A stretch of DNA of 11,543 nt from OFTM10 sp964196195 (lineage in GTDB: Bacteria; Actinomycetota; Acidimicrobiia; Acidimicrobiales; Aldehydirespiratoraceae), in NCBI GenBank assembly GCA_964196195.1, contig CAXMSE010000036.1, forward strand, positions 1 to 11,543, given 5' to 3'. Shown here in pieces: positions 1 to 6,623 of this stretch. A program made the position numbers and the translations under genes. The notes under the pieces are model-generated. The model saw nothing but the letters and a program-made list of their open reading frames with translations, was not told the origin of the DNA and did not search any database. Numbering within the stretch: the first letter of the stretch is position 1; each line of letters starts with the position of its first letter.

Positions 1-2
1 TG

Positions 3-665
3 GGGTCGATGGTGCGCCAGGCAGCCCTTATGAAGAACGACCAGCTCAACACCGATATGCCGGTGGTGGGCGAAGCGCTGCGTTGGGTGGGCCATTTCCA
101 GACCCGAACCCGAGGCACGATCGGGGGCAGCCTCACCCACCTCGATCCCGCGGCCGAGTTGCCCGCTGTGTCGCTCCTGCACGATGCCGAGTTGACCGTC
201 GAGGGGCCGCGGGGCATTCGGCGCGTGGCGATGCGGGACTGGCCGCTCGGTTACATGACCCCCAACGTGGATGAGCACGAGGTGCTCACGTCTATCGAGT
301 TCCGCTACTGGAACGAGCCCTACGGCTACGCGTTCGAAGAATTTGCCCGTCGCCACGGCGACTTCGCCCTCGTCGCCGTCGGCGCCTTGCTGGCCGTACA
401 CAACGGTGTCATCACCCGAGCGGCACTCGCCATTGCCGGCGCCACACCAACACCGGCCCGCCTCGACGAGGTCGAACAAGCCCTCGTCGGTCAACCAGCC
501 CAGCCCGACACGTTCGCATCGGCTGGCGACATCGTCAGACAACGCGAGGCGATGTCCGACGCCTACACCGATGCCCGCTACCGCCAACGACTGGCCGGAG
601 TTCTCACTGAGAGGGCGTTGACCAAGGCAGCGTCGAGGGCAGTACCAGCCGAGGAGGCTCGCTGA
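3..665 (+). CDS. FAD-binding subunit of a molybdenum hydroxylase (CoxM-like), 5' partial
   Basis: This is the medium subunit of a CO-dehydrogenase/xanthine-dehydrogenase-type enzyme. It carries FAD and passes electrons from the iron-sulfur subunit to the external acceptor. The FAD motif TIGGSLTHLDPAAELP is visible at about 117-164. The C-terminal domain characteristic of these flavoproteins follows, with a GDFALVAVGALL-type segment at about 357-392. The frame is open to the left edge. The first FAD half-domain of this family, with its AGGQSL-type loop, is missing, so the gene must begin outside the window. The ATG at position 9 falls in the middle of the fold and is not the true start. Its stop overlaps the next start by one base (TGATG at 663-667), showing translational coupling to the iron-sulfur subunit. 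Family and subunit role are confident. The substrate is unknown. Confidence 0.9.
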   Translation, partial: GSMVRQAALMKNDQLNTDMPVVGEALRWVGHFQTRTRGTIGGSLTHLDPAAELPAVSLLHDAELTVEGPRGIRRVAMRDWPLGYMTPNVDEHEVLTSIEFRYWNEPYGYAFEEFARRHGDFALVAVGALLAVHNGVITRAALAIAGATPTPARLDEVEQALVGQPAQPDTFASAGDIVRQREAMSDAYTDARYRQRLAGVLTERALTKAASRAVPAEEAR

Positions 666-1147
666 TGGCCGATACGAGAAACATCACCATGACGGTCAAC
701 GGCAACTCGATCGCCGCTCAGGTCGAGACCCGCGTCCATCTCGCCGACTTCCTGCGTCAGGATGCACACCTCACCGGCACCCATCTCGGATGCGAACACG
801 GCGTGTGTGGTTCGTGCACCGTCATCGTTGATGGCGAGGCCGTGCGGTCCTGTCTCATGCTGGCGGTGCAGGCCGACGGCAAGTCGGTGACGACGGTCGA
901 GGGCCTGGCTGATCAGGACGGGATGAGCCCGGTCCAACGGGCCTTCCAGGACAACCACGGGCTCCAATGTGGCTTCTGCACACCTGGGATGGTCATGTCG
1001 TTGACCGCCTACCTAGGCGAAAACCCCGATCCGGACGAGCGCGACATCCGCGAGGCGATCTCCGGCAACATGTGCCGTTGCACGGGCTACCAGGGAATCG
1101 TCGCGGCCGGCCTGCAGGCAGCCGAAGAACTCCGCGGGGGGATCTGA
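665..1147 (+). CDS. [2Fe-2S] small subunit of a molybdenum hydroxylase (CoxS-like)
   Basis: A 160-residue electron-transfer subunit of the CoxS/XdhC type, a usual length for this family. The N-terminal plant-ferredoxin-like [2Fe-2S] domain has ligands Cys43, Cys48, Cys51 and Cys63 (motif GCEHGVCGSC). The C-terminal four-helix [2Fe-2S] domain has Cys102, Cys105, Cys137 and Cys139 (QCGFCTPGM and MCRCTGYQ). All eight cluster ligands are present, as is Gln101, which in this family lies next to the molybdenum cofactor. The protein would carry electrons from the Mo site in the large subunit to FAD in the medium subunit, in the cytoplasm. The start overlaps the stop of the FAD subunit gene, and the large-subunit gene begins one base after this stop. 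The three are therefore one transcription and translation unit. Confidence 0.96.
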   Translation: MADTRNITMTVNGNSIAAQVETRVHLADFLRQDAHLTGTHLGCEHGVCGSCTVIVDGEAVRSCLMLAVQADGKSVTTVEGLADQDGMSPVQRAFQDNHGLQCGFCTPGMVMSLTAYLGENPDPDERDIREAISGNMCRCTGYQGIVAAGLQAAEELRGGI

Positions 1148-1148
1148 G

Positions 1149-3500
1149 ATGAACCGCTACGTCGGTGCCGAAGTCCTGCGTTCGGAGGATCCCCGTCTCC
1201 TCACCGGCCACGGTCGCTATATCGACGACATTGTTCTGCCGGGCATGGTTCATGCTGTATTCGTGCGGGCCGAGCACGCCCACGCCCGGATCGGAACGAT
1301 CGATACCGCCGCCGCAAGGTCGCTGCCAGGCGTGCACGCCGTGTTGACGCTCGCCGACTTGGGTGAGCCCTACGCCGAGAAGCTGATGGTGCAGCCCTAT
1401 CCCTCCCCGGCGTTCAAGCAGGACATCAGGGCGTACCCGCTCGCGAAGGACGAGGTGTGCTACGTCGGTGAACCCGTCGCGGTCGTCCTTGCCGACAGCC
1501 GCCACATCGCAGAGGACGCCGCGGATCTCGTCGAAGTCGACTACCAACCGGTTCCGGCGATCGTCGATTGCCGCCGGGCACTCGAGGCCGGGGCGCCAAC
1601 CGCCCATATCGGCACTGCGCATAATCTGGCGGGCAGCCTCGCGGTCGGATTCGGCGATGTCGAGGACGCCTTCGGAAATGCCCCCCACGTCTTCGCCGAG
1701 GAATTCCTCCAGCATCGTGGCGGTGCGCACCCGATGGAATGCCGGGGGGTGATCGCCACCGACGAACCACACAATGAAGGCCTCACAATCCACTCCTCGA
1801 CCCAGGCCCCCTACCTGGTTCGGGCCACCGTCGCCCGCTACCTGGAGGAAGACGAGAGCCGCGTGCGGGTGATCGCGCCCGACGTGGGCGGCGGATTCGG
1901 GCCGAAGGCAGGGGTCTATCCCGAAGAGATCGTGGTTCCGCTGGCGGCCCGAATCCTGGGTCGACCGGTCAAGTGGGTCGAGGACCGGCGAGAGCACTTT
2001 GTCGCCACGAACCAGCAGGGTGATCAGCTGTGGTCACTCGAAGTCGCGGCCGACGACGACGGCACGATCCGTGGTGTGCGCGGGCACGTGACCAGCGACA
2101 CCGGCGCCTACACGAGCTATGGGTTGGTACTTGCCCTCACCTCGCTCTTTCCGCTACCCGGCCCTTATGCAATCGCCGCGCTCGACGTGAAACTCGACGT
2201 CGTATTCACCAATACGCCCACCAAGTCGCCGGTACGCGGCGCGGGCAGGCCCGACGCGGCTTATGCCATGGAACGCATGATCGAACGAGTGGCTCGGGAG
2301 CTGGATCTCGACCCGGCCGATGTACGCGCCCACAATTTTGTACGTGCCGATCAGTTCCCGTACCAGCCGGGCCACAAGACGGCCCAAGGCGCCCCGATCA
2401 CCTACGACAGCGGCGATTTCCACGCATGCCTCGACCTGGTGAAGGAGATCGCCCACTACGACAGCTTCAAGAGCCGCCAGGCCGCCGCTCGCCTCGATGG
2501 TAGGTATCTGGGGATCGGCGTGTCGGCCTACGTCGAGGACACCGGCATGGGGCCGTATGAAGGTGCGACCGTGCGTGTCCACCCCAGCGGAAAGGTGCAG
2601 ATCCAGGCGGGAACCGCCAGCCAAGGGCAGGGCCATGCCACCGTCTTCGCCCAGGTCGTCGCCGATCAACTCGGCGTCGATATCGACGACGTGGTCTACC
2701 AGTCCGCCGACACCGCCATGTTTCCCCTCGGCGTCGGGACGGTGGCAAGCCGCACCGTCGTAGCCGCCAGCACTGCGATCTTCGACGCTGCGGTTGGGGT
2801 TCGGCACAAGGCGGTGGCGCTGGCCGCCAGCCTGCTCGAGGCGGCCGAAGCAGATCTCGAGCTGGCCGATGGAACGGTGTTCGTGAAGGGTTCGCCGGCC
2901 GCAGGCATCGGTCTCGGGGAGCTGGCCCGACAGCTCACACCGTTCAACACCCAGGCCGTTCCGGAGGGGTTCACGCCTGGTCTGGAAGCCACGTCCTACA
3001 ACGTCACCACGGGGCCACCCACCGCCAGCGGCAGCCACATCGTCGAACTCGAAGTCGACATCGAAACCGGCGCGGTCATCTTGCTCAAGTACTCGGTCGC
3101 CCACGATTGCGGACGCATGCTCAACCCCCGCCTCGTGGAGGGCCAGGTCCTCGGCGGTGTGGTGCACGGTCTCGGAAATGCTCTCTACGAGCGCATGTAT
3201 TACGACGAAGAAGGCCAACCCCTCTCCACCAACTACGGCGAGTATTTCCTTCCCCTCGCCGCCGAAATGCCTCCGATCGAGATCGTCCACCTGGAAACGC
3301 CGTCACCGCTGAACCCGCTCGGGGTCAAGGGAGCGGGCGAAGGCGGCACGATCCCCGCCGCCAACGCCGTGGTTGCGGCTATCGAAAACGCTCTGAAGCC
3401 GTTCGGTGTCGTCGTCAACGACTACCCGGTCGACCCCCAACGCATCTGTGAACTCCTCGATCAGGCGTCGGTTCCATCGCCGGCGGGAGACCCCGGATAG
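1149..3500 (+). CDS. Molybdopterin-binding large subunit of a molybdenum hydroxylase (form II CoxL-like)
   Basis: A 783-residue catalytic subunit of the xanthine-oxidase superfamily that hydroxylates or oxidises a substrate at a Mo-pterin centre. The N-terminal aldehyde-oxidase a/b-hammerhead domain begins at RSEDPRLLTGHGRYIDD (about residues 11-27). The Mo-cofactor glycine loop GGGFGPK is at 247-253. The active-site loop reads SPVRGAGRPD, with RGAGR at 363-367. The base-catalyst motif GVKGAGEGG places the conserved Glu at 731. Form I CO dehydrogenases carry AYRCSFR in the active-site loop, so the Cu-linked cysteine is absent here. An aldehyde, heterocycle or other carbon substrate is more likely than CO. 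It is third in the operon, one base after the small-subunit gene. Its last 40 bases overlap the 3' end of the convergent cupin gene. Family is certain; substrate is not. Confidence 0.94.
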   Translation: MNRYVGAEVLRSEDPRLLTGHGRYIDDIVLPGMVHAVFVRAEHAHARIGTIDTAAARSLPGVHAVLTLADLGEPYAEKLMVQPYPSPAFKQDIRAYPLAKDEVCYVGEPVAVVLADSRHIAEDAADLVEVDYQPVPAIVDCRRALEAGAPTAHIGTAHNLAGSLAVGFGDVEDAFGNAPHVFAEEFLQHRGGAHPMECRGVIATDEPHNEGLTIHSSTQAPYLVRATVARYLEEDESRVRVIAPDVGGGFGPKAGVYPEEIVVPLAARILGRPVKWVEDRREHFVATNQQGDQLWSLEVAADDDGTIRGVRGHVTSDTGAYTSYGLVLALTSLFPLPGPYAIAALDVKLDVVFTNTPTKSPVRGAGRPDAAYAMERMIERVARELDLDPADVRAHNFVRADQFPYQPGHKTAQGAPITYDSGDFHACLDLVKEIAHYDSFKSRQAAARLDGRYLGIGVSAYVEDTGMGPYEGATVRVHPSGKVQIQAGTASQGQGHATVFAQVVADQLGVDIDDVVYQSADTAMFPLGVGTVASRTVVAASTAIFDAAVGVRHKAVALAASLLEAAEADLELADGTVFVKGSPAAGIGLGELARQLTPFNTQAVPEGFTPGLEATSYNVTTGPPTASGSHIVELEVDIETGAVILLKYSVAHDCGRMLNPRLVEGQVLGGVVHGLGNALYERMYYDEEGQPLSTNYGEYFLPLAAEMPPIEIVHLETPSPLNPLGVKGAGEGGTIPAANAVVAAIENALKPFGVVVNDYPVDPQRICELLDQASVPSPAGDPG

Positions 3501-3847
3501 ATGTGCTTGATCGAAGGGCCTCGGAAACTGACGAATACGATGCAACCCTCCGGATACTCGAACGGGCCGTGGGGCTCTGGCCCGGAGGCCCACACATGGT
3601 CGCCGGGCAGCATCGGCTCGCCGTTGGCGATCTGTACGCCCTCGAGAACCATGATCGAATGAGAAGCGTCATGGGTGTGCTCCGGCTCGACATAGCCGGC
3701 CGGAAACTTCACCAACATGTCGGTGTGTTGGGTCTCGTGGTCCTGATATAGCACCTTCACCTGCACTCCGTGGCCGAGAGTGAGGATGTCGACATCGTCC
3801 TGCCACTCGAGATCCCATCGGTGTGCTGTGCTCCACGCCTTGCCCAT
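3461..3847 (-). CDS. Small single-domain cupin protein
   Basis: A 128-residue protein with one cupin barrel. Motif 1 reads PEHTHDASHSIMVLEG, with likely metal ligands His57, His59 and either His63 or Glu69. Motif 2 reads MLPGDHVWASGPEPHGP, with His93. This resembles small metal-binding cupins of the ChrR/DUF4437 kind, which act as sensors, isomerases or dioxygenase-like enzymes; the reaction cannot be read from the sequence. The start is well supported by AGGAGG at 3853-3858, five bases before the ATG. It is last in a minus-strand operon, 21 bases after the dehalogenase stop. The final 13 codons run antisense to the end of the large Mo-subunit gene. No signal peptide or membrane segment is seen. 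The fold is confident and the function unknown. Confidence 0.85.
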   Translation of the reverse strand: MGKAWSTAHRWDLEWQDDVDILTLGHGVQVKVLYQDHETQHTDMLVKFPAGYVEPEHTHDASHSIMVLEGVQIANGEPMLPGDHVWASGPEPHGPFEYPEGCIVFVSFRGPSIKHIYPGSPAGDGTDA

Positions 3848-3852
3848 TTGTT

Positions 3853-3858
3853 CCTCCT
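3853..3858 (-). promoter_or_regulatory. Ribosome binding site of the cupin gene
   Basis: AGGAGG on the minus strand, five bases before the ATG at 3847. It is a perfect Shine-Dalgarno core and fixes the cupin start. It lies in the short gap after the dehalogenase stop, so the cupin is translated independently of the upstream gene. Confidence 0.8.
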
Positions 3859-3868
3859 GGGTGCCGTT

Positions 3869-4750
3869 CTAGTTGGCCAGACCTGAGTACCACTCGACCA
3901 GAGCCGCACCGAGCTCGTGCGGTGAGTCTTCCTGGTAGTAGTGCTTGCCGACGATTGTGACTTCCGCCTGGTTGGGCCATTTGCGACAGAACTCGACATT
4001 GCGCCCGGTCAGGGCATGGCCCGCAGTGGTGTTCACGAACAGCTTCGGGACGTCGCTCTCGCTGAGCCAGTCGGCGTAGGCCTGGATGATTCGATCGTTG
4101 TCGGCCGGCTCGCCGTCGAAGGCGATCTCGCGGGGCAGTTGTACGGTCGGAATGATCGCTTCCGGAGTTGTGAAACGGGCCGAATACTCCGCAAATTCTT
4201 CATCGCCCAGTTCACGGATGATCCCATTTTGAAAGACGGTGTTGATGAAGAAGTTCTCCGCCACCGCCTCTCGGAACCCCACTTCGGAACGCATGTAGAT
4301 GAACCGTTCCCGATATGCCTCCGGCAGGTCGGTGATGCGTCGCGGCTGCACCATGGCTTCGCCGTAGCAGATGCCTCGCACGCGGTCGGGGTGACGGCGC
4401 GCCCAATCGAACCCCAGGGCGGCACCCCAGTCGTGGACCACGAGGGTGACCGCCTCGTCGGGAACCACCGCGGTGAGCCACGCATCCAGGTAGGTGATGT
4501 AGTCGGGGAAACGATACGTCGCCGACGGCATCGCCCCTGATCGGCCGAAGCCGACGAGGTCGGGCGCCAAACAGCGGCTCATCGGCTCGAGATGAGGTAT
4601 CACGTTGCGCCACAGATACGACGACGTCGGGTTGCCGTGGAGAAACACCACCGGCGGCCCGGCACCACCGGTGTCGATATAGGCCATGGAGGTGTCGATC
4701 ACCTCTGTGATCCGGTACGGATACCGGTTCGCGGCTGAGATCGATGACAT
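3869..4750 (-). CDS. Haloalkane dehalogenase (DhaA/LinB-like alpha/beta hydrolase)
   Basis: A 293-residue alpha/beta hydrolase that would cleave carbon-halogen bonds of haloalkanes, giving an alcohol and halide in the cytoplasm. All five residues defining the HLD-II (DhaA/LinB) subfamily are present. The nucleophile is Asp107 in VVHDWGAALGFDWARRHPD; the halide-binding pair is Trp108 and Asn40 (HGNPTSSYLWRN); the catalytic acid is Glu131 (YGEAM), after strand beta-6; the base is His270 in GKHYYQEDSP. Length matches the family (about 290-300). From memory, the resemblance to LinB extends through the cap domain and the segment DWLSESDVPKLFVN. The ATG at 4750 gives the normal N-terminus, although its ribosome site is weak; the open frame continuing upstream is not homologous sequence. 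It lies 20 bases after the aldo/keto reductase stop and 21 before the cupin. Other alpha/beta hydrolases, such as epoxide hydrolases, are less likely because they lack Asn40 with this acid position. Confidence 0.9.
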   Translation of the reverse strand: MSSISAANRYPYRITEVIDTSMAYIDTGGAGPPVVFLHGNPTSSYLWRNVIPHLEPMSRCLAPDLVGFGRSGAMPSATYRFPDYITYLDAWLTAVVPDEAVTLVVHDWGAALGFDWARRHPDRVRGICYGEAMVQPRRITDLPEAYRERFIYMRSEVGFREAVAENFFINTVFQNGIIRELGDEEFAEYSARFTTPEAIIPTVQLPREIAFDGEPADNDRIIQAYADWLSESDVPKLFVNTTAGHALTGRNVEFCRKWPNQAEVTIVGKHYYQEDSPHELGAALVEWYSGLAN

Positions 4751-4770
4751 GTCGCGGCTACGTGATCCGC

Positions 4771-5745
4771 TCAGAGCTGCAGCTTCTTTGCCGCGCCGGG
4801 CGGGTACCGCTCCCCCGCGACCACATCGAAGGCACCGCCGAGTCGGGCAACCTGCTCTTCGGTGAGGCTGACGTCGGCCGCGTTCAGGTTTTCTTCGAGG
4901 TGGACGATCGACGTGGTGCCGGGGATTGCGTGGACAAACGGGCGACTGGCGAGTACCCAAGCCAGCGCCACCTGAGATGGAGACGCCCCGACCTCCACCG
5001 CCACATCGTTGAGGGTTTCGATCTTGGAGACATTGGAGTCGATGTTCTCCGCGCTGAAACGGGGATGGGCGTGGCGTCGATCTCCCTCGCGCATGTCGCC
5101 GGCCGACTTGATCGTGCCGGAGAGGAAGCCTCGACCAAGCGGGGCGTAAGCCACGAAGGCGATGTCCAACTCCTCGCACACTGCGAAATGCTCAGCTTCC
5201 GCGAAGCGGGTCCACAAGGAGAACTCAGCTTGGACGGCGGCCAGCGGATGCACCGCGTGACCGCGTCGAACGGTGTTGGGAGCAGCCTCGGACAATCCGA
5301 GCCAGCGCACCTTTCCCTCGGCCACCAACTCGCTCATGGCACCGACCGTTTCCTCGACCGGTACGTCGGGGTCGATCCGGTGGGCGTAATAGAGATCGAT
5401 CCTGTCGACCCCGAGCCGCTCGAGGCTGGCATCGCAGGCCTCCTTCACGTACTCCGGGGTAGCGCAGACGATCTGTTTCCCATCCTTGGTGAGTTGCCCG
5501 AACTTGGTGGCCAGGGTGACCTCGTCGCGGCGGCCCTGCAGCGCCCTTCCCACCACCGATTCGTTGTGGCCGGCGCCGTAGGCATCGGCAGAATCGAGAT
5601 GGGTGACTCCCAGATCGATCGCCCGATGGATGGTGTGCACGGCGGTCGCGTCGTCGGTTTCGGTGTAACCCGACGACAGTCCCATACATCCATATCCGAG
5701 CTCAGGAAGTTCGGGTCCAACGGCGCCAAGTTTGCGGTTCTTCAT
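4771..5745 (-). CDS. Aldo/keto reductase
   Basis: A 324-residue NADPH-dependent aldo/keto reductase (TIM barrel), normal length for the family. The catalytic tetrad is visible: Asp51 and Tyr56 in HLDSADAYGAGHNE, Lys81 in LATKFG and His122 in LYYAHRIDP. The C-terminal cofactor-binding part includes AYAPLGRGFLSG and the phosphate-binding IPGTTSIVHLEENL. From memory it is most like the AKR13/YakC group of bacterial reductases, which have broad carbonyl specificity. It is first in a minus-strand operon with the dehalogenase and cupin, so it may act on a carbonyl formed after dehalogenation; this is inference. The ATG at 5745 is preceded only by a weak GGGA ribosome site. An ATG 11 bases upstream is out of frame. 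Expression probably starts in the divergent region at 5746-5916. Confidence 0.93.
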   Translation of the reverse strand: MKNRKLGAVGPELPELGYGCMGLSSGYTETDDATAVHTIHRAIDLGVTHLDSADAYGAGHNESVVGRALQGRRDEVTLATKFGQLTKDGKQIVCATPEYVKEACDASLERLGVDRIDLYYAHRIDPDVPVEETVGAMSELVAEGKVRWLGLSEAAPNTVRRGHAVHPLAAVQAEFSLWTRFAEAEHFAVCEELDIAFVAYAPLGRGFLSGTIKSAGDMREGDRRHAHPRFSAENIDSNVSKIETLNDVAVEVGASPSQVALAWVLASRPFVHAIPGTTSIVHLEENLNAADVSLTEEQVARLGGAFDVVAGERYPPGAAKKLQL

Positions 5746-5781
5746 GATTTTCCCATGTGTATGTGTGCTCCGACATCGGAG

Positions 5782-5804
5782 TAGCCGCCCACCCTAGGCG
5801 GCTA
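5782..5804. repeat. Perfect inverted repeat, 8-bp arms, 7-base centre
   Basis: Arms TAGCCGCC and GGCGGCTA flank CACCCTA. The position just upstream of the aldo/keto reductase, overlapping a possible minus-strand -10 hexamer, would suit an operator for a dimeric regulator. It is also strong enough to fold as RNA. There is no T-tract, so a terminator role is unlikely. Confidence 0.55.
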
Positions 5805-5818
5805 ATTCGAGAGGTGCC

Positions 5819-5838
5819 GCCCGGCACTGTTGCCGGGC
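5819..5838. repeat. Perfect 8-bp hairpin with 4-base loop
   Basis: Arms GCCCGGCA and TGCCGGGC enclose CTGT. The hairpin lies inside a larger inverted pair (GTGCCGC at 5814-5820, GCGGCAC at 5858-5864) and overlaps its left arm. It sits midway between the divergent genes, and no U-tract follows on either strand. It could be an operator or part of a structured leader. Confidence 0.5.
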
Positions 5839-5906
5839 CAACAAGGCCAAGCTCGCAGCGGCACGGCGGGCCATCAAAAGGGCTAGGGTAAGCCGTTCGC
5901 AGCCCC

Positions 5907-5912
5907 AGGGGG
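5907..5912 (+). promoter_or_regulatory. Ribosome binding site of the peroxiredoxin gene
   Basis: AGGGGG followed by AATC directly before the ATG at 5917. This purine run is the only Shine-Dalgarno-like sequence near the start and supports that ATG rather than the in-frame Met codons further in. Confidence 0.6.
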
Positions 5913-5916
5913 AATC

Positions 5917-6567
5917 ATGACATTGGCCGAAGATACCGCCGCACTAATCACCAAAAGCGCGGCCATGTTCACCCCCGAAATGGGCGTGATCTACAAGCGG
6001 GCCCAAGAACACATAGAAGCATCGGGAATCCTCGAAACCGCCCTCAAGGTGGGCGACAACGCTCCAAACTTCAAGCTCCCTGATGCGCACGGCAACATGG
6101 TCGATTTCGCCGACGTGTTGGCATCGGGCCCCGCCGTCGTCTCCTTCTATCGTGGATCCTGGTGCCCGTTCTGCAATCTCGAGCTGCGGGCGATGCAGCG
6201 TGAACTCGCCGGGGCCGAAGCTGCCGGAGTCACGCTGGTGGCGATCTCGCCCAACACACCGGATGAGTCGCTCTCGATGATCTCCGAGGCCGAGCTCACC
6301 TTCCCCGTACTCTCCGATGCAAACAACGTCGTGGCCAAGCAGTTCAACCTCGTTTACGAGATGGAAGAAAGCCTGGTGAATCTCTACCGCGAGCAAAACC
6401 GCGACATCGCCGGAATGAACGGCTCAGAGGTGTGGGAACTCCCGGTTCCCGCCACCTACGTCGTCGACCAGGCCGGCGTGATCCGGTATGGGTTCGTCGA
6501 TCTGAATCACCGAGCGCGTGCAGAACCAGCAGAGGTCGTGGCGGTCGCGGCAGGGCTTCAGGCGTAG
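5917..6567 (+). CDS. Peroxiredoxin-like thiol peroxidase (AhpC/TSA family)
   Basis: A 216-residue thioredoxin-fold peroxidase that would reduce hydrogen peroxide or organic hydroperoxides. Residues 1-46 form a helical N-terminal extension. The redoxin domain follows from VGDNAPNFKLPD. The active site reads SFYRGSWCPFCNLEL, with Cys83 as the likely peroxidatic residue and Cys86 giving a CxxC pair; the segment VPATYVVDQAGVIRYGF is the usual late strand pair. The aromatic and Arg residues before the Cys are typical of the peroxiredoxin-like family rather than classical AhpC. It heads a plus-strand cluster with two AhpD-like genes, and AhpD is known as the thiol reductant of AhpC in mycobacteria. 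A shared redox role is therefore a reasonable inference. A hairpin separates it from the next gene. No signal peptide is evident, so the protein is probably cytoplasmic. Confidence 0.88.
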   Translation: MTLAEDTAALITKSAAMFTPEMGVIYKRAQEHIEASGILETALKVGDNAPNFKLPDAHGNMVDFADVLASGPAVVSFYRGSWCPFCNLELRAMQRELAGAEAAGVTLVAISPNTPDESLSMISEAELTFPVLSDANNVVAKQFNLVYEMEESLVNLYREQNRDIAGMNGSEVWELPVPATYVVDQAGVIRYGFVDLNHRARAEPAEVVAVAAGLQA

Positions 6568-6573
6568 CAGCAC

Positions 6574-6596
6574 CCCGCCGCACCTGTCGCGGCGGG
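6574..6596 (+). repeat. Hairpin between the peroxiredoxin and the selenoprotein candidate
   Basis: Arms CCCGCCGC and GCGGCGGG, 8 bp perfect, with loop ACCTGTC, starting seven bases after the peroxiredoxin stop. A T-tract is absent (TACGGTCGG follows). It is more likely an mRNA-stability or attenuating element than a strong intrinsic terminator. It could set different expression levels for the two genes. Confidence 0.5.
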
Positions 6597-6612
6597 TACG
6601 GTCGGTTCTGAG

Positions 6613-6618
6613 AGGGGG
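6613..6618 (+). promoter_or_regulatory. Ribosome binding site of the selenoprotein candidate
   Basis: AGGGGG, five bases before the ATG at 6624. It supports initiation there and contrasts with the GTG at 6876, which has no comparable site. The downstream half of this gene is therefore not translated from its own start. Confidence 0.6.
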
Positions 6619-6623
6619 TTCAC

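Larger units (their letters stand above)
5746..5916. promoter_or_regulatory. Divergent intergenic control region with inverted repeats
   Basis: The 171 bases between the divergent aldo/keto reductase and peroxiredoxin genes hold no convincing gene. They contain a 23-base inverted repeat (5782-5804), a compact hairpin (5819-5838) and a wider inverted pair GTGCCGC (5814-5820) and GCGGCAC (5858-5864) around it. A TAGGGT hexamer, similar to known actinobacterial -10 elements, occurs once on each strand. On the minus strand it is at 5791-5796, 45 bases before the reductase ATG, inside the loop of the first repeat. On the plus strand it is at 5884-5889, 27 bases before the peroxiredoxin ATG. No clear -35 boxes accompany them. 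The promoter assignments are tentative; the repeats are seen directly. Confidence 0.5.

Noticed and set aside
2154..3290. Long antisense ORF (378 codons) opposite the Mo-hydroxylase large subunit, and similar ones at 993-1997 and 4744-5784
   Set aside because: Long opposite-strand frames are expected in GC-rich coding DNA. They show no recognisable domain and overlap genes with clear motifs.
1149..3500. Form I aerobic CO dehydrogenase (coxL)
   Set aside because: The diagnostic AYRCSFR loop is absent; the loop reads SPVRGAGR, so CO oxidation should not be inferred.
3869..5179. A 436-residue version of the dehalogenase reaching into the aldo/keto reductase gene
   Set aside because: The extra N-terminal part is the antisense-frame shadow of the reductase region, rich in Arg and Pro, with no hydrolase homology. 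The ATG at 4750 gives the normal family length.
5798..5916. Open frame in the intergenic region reading an Ala/Arg/Lys-rich peptide (about 5822-5905)
   Set aside because: It has no ATG, GTG or TTG start in frame after the TAG at 5795, and no ribosome site. The composition reflects GC-rich repeats.
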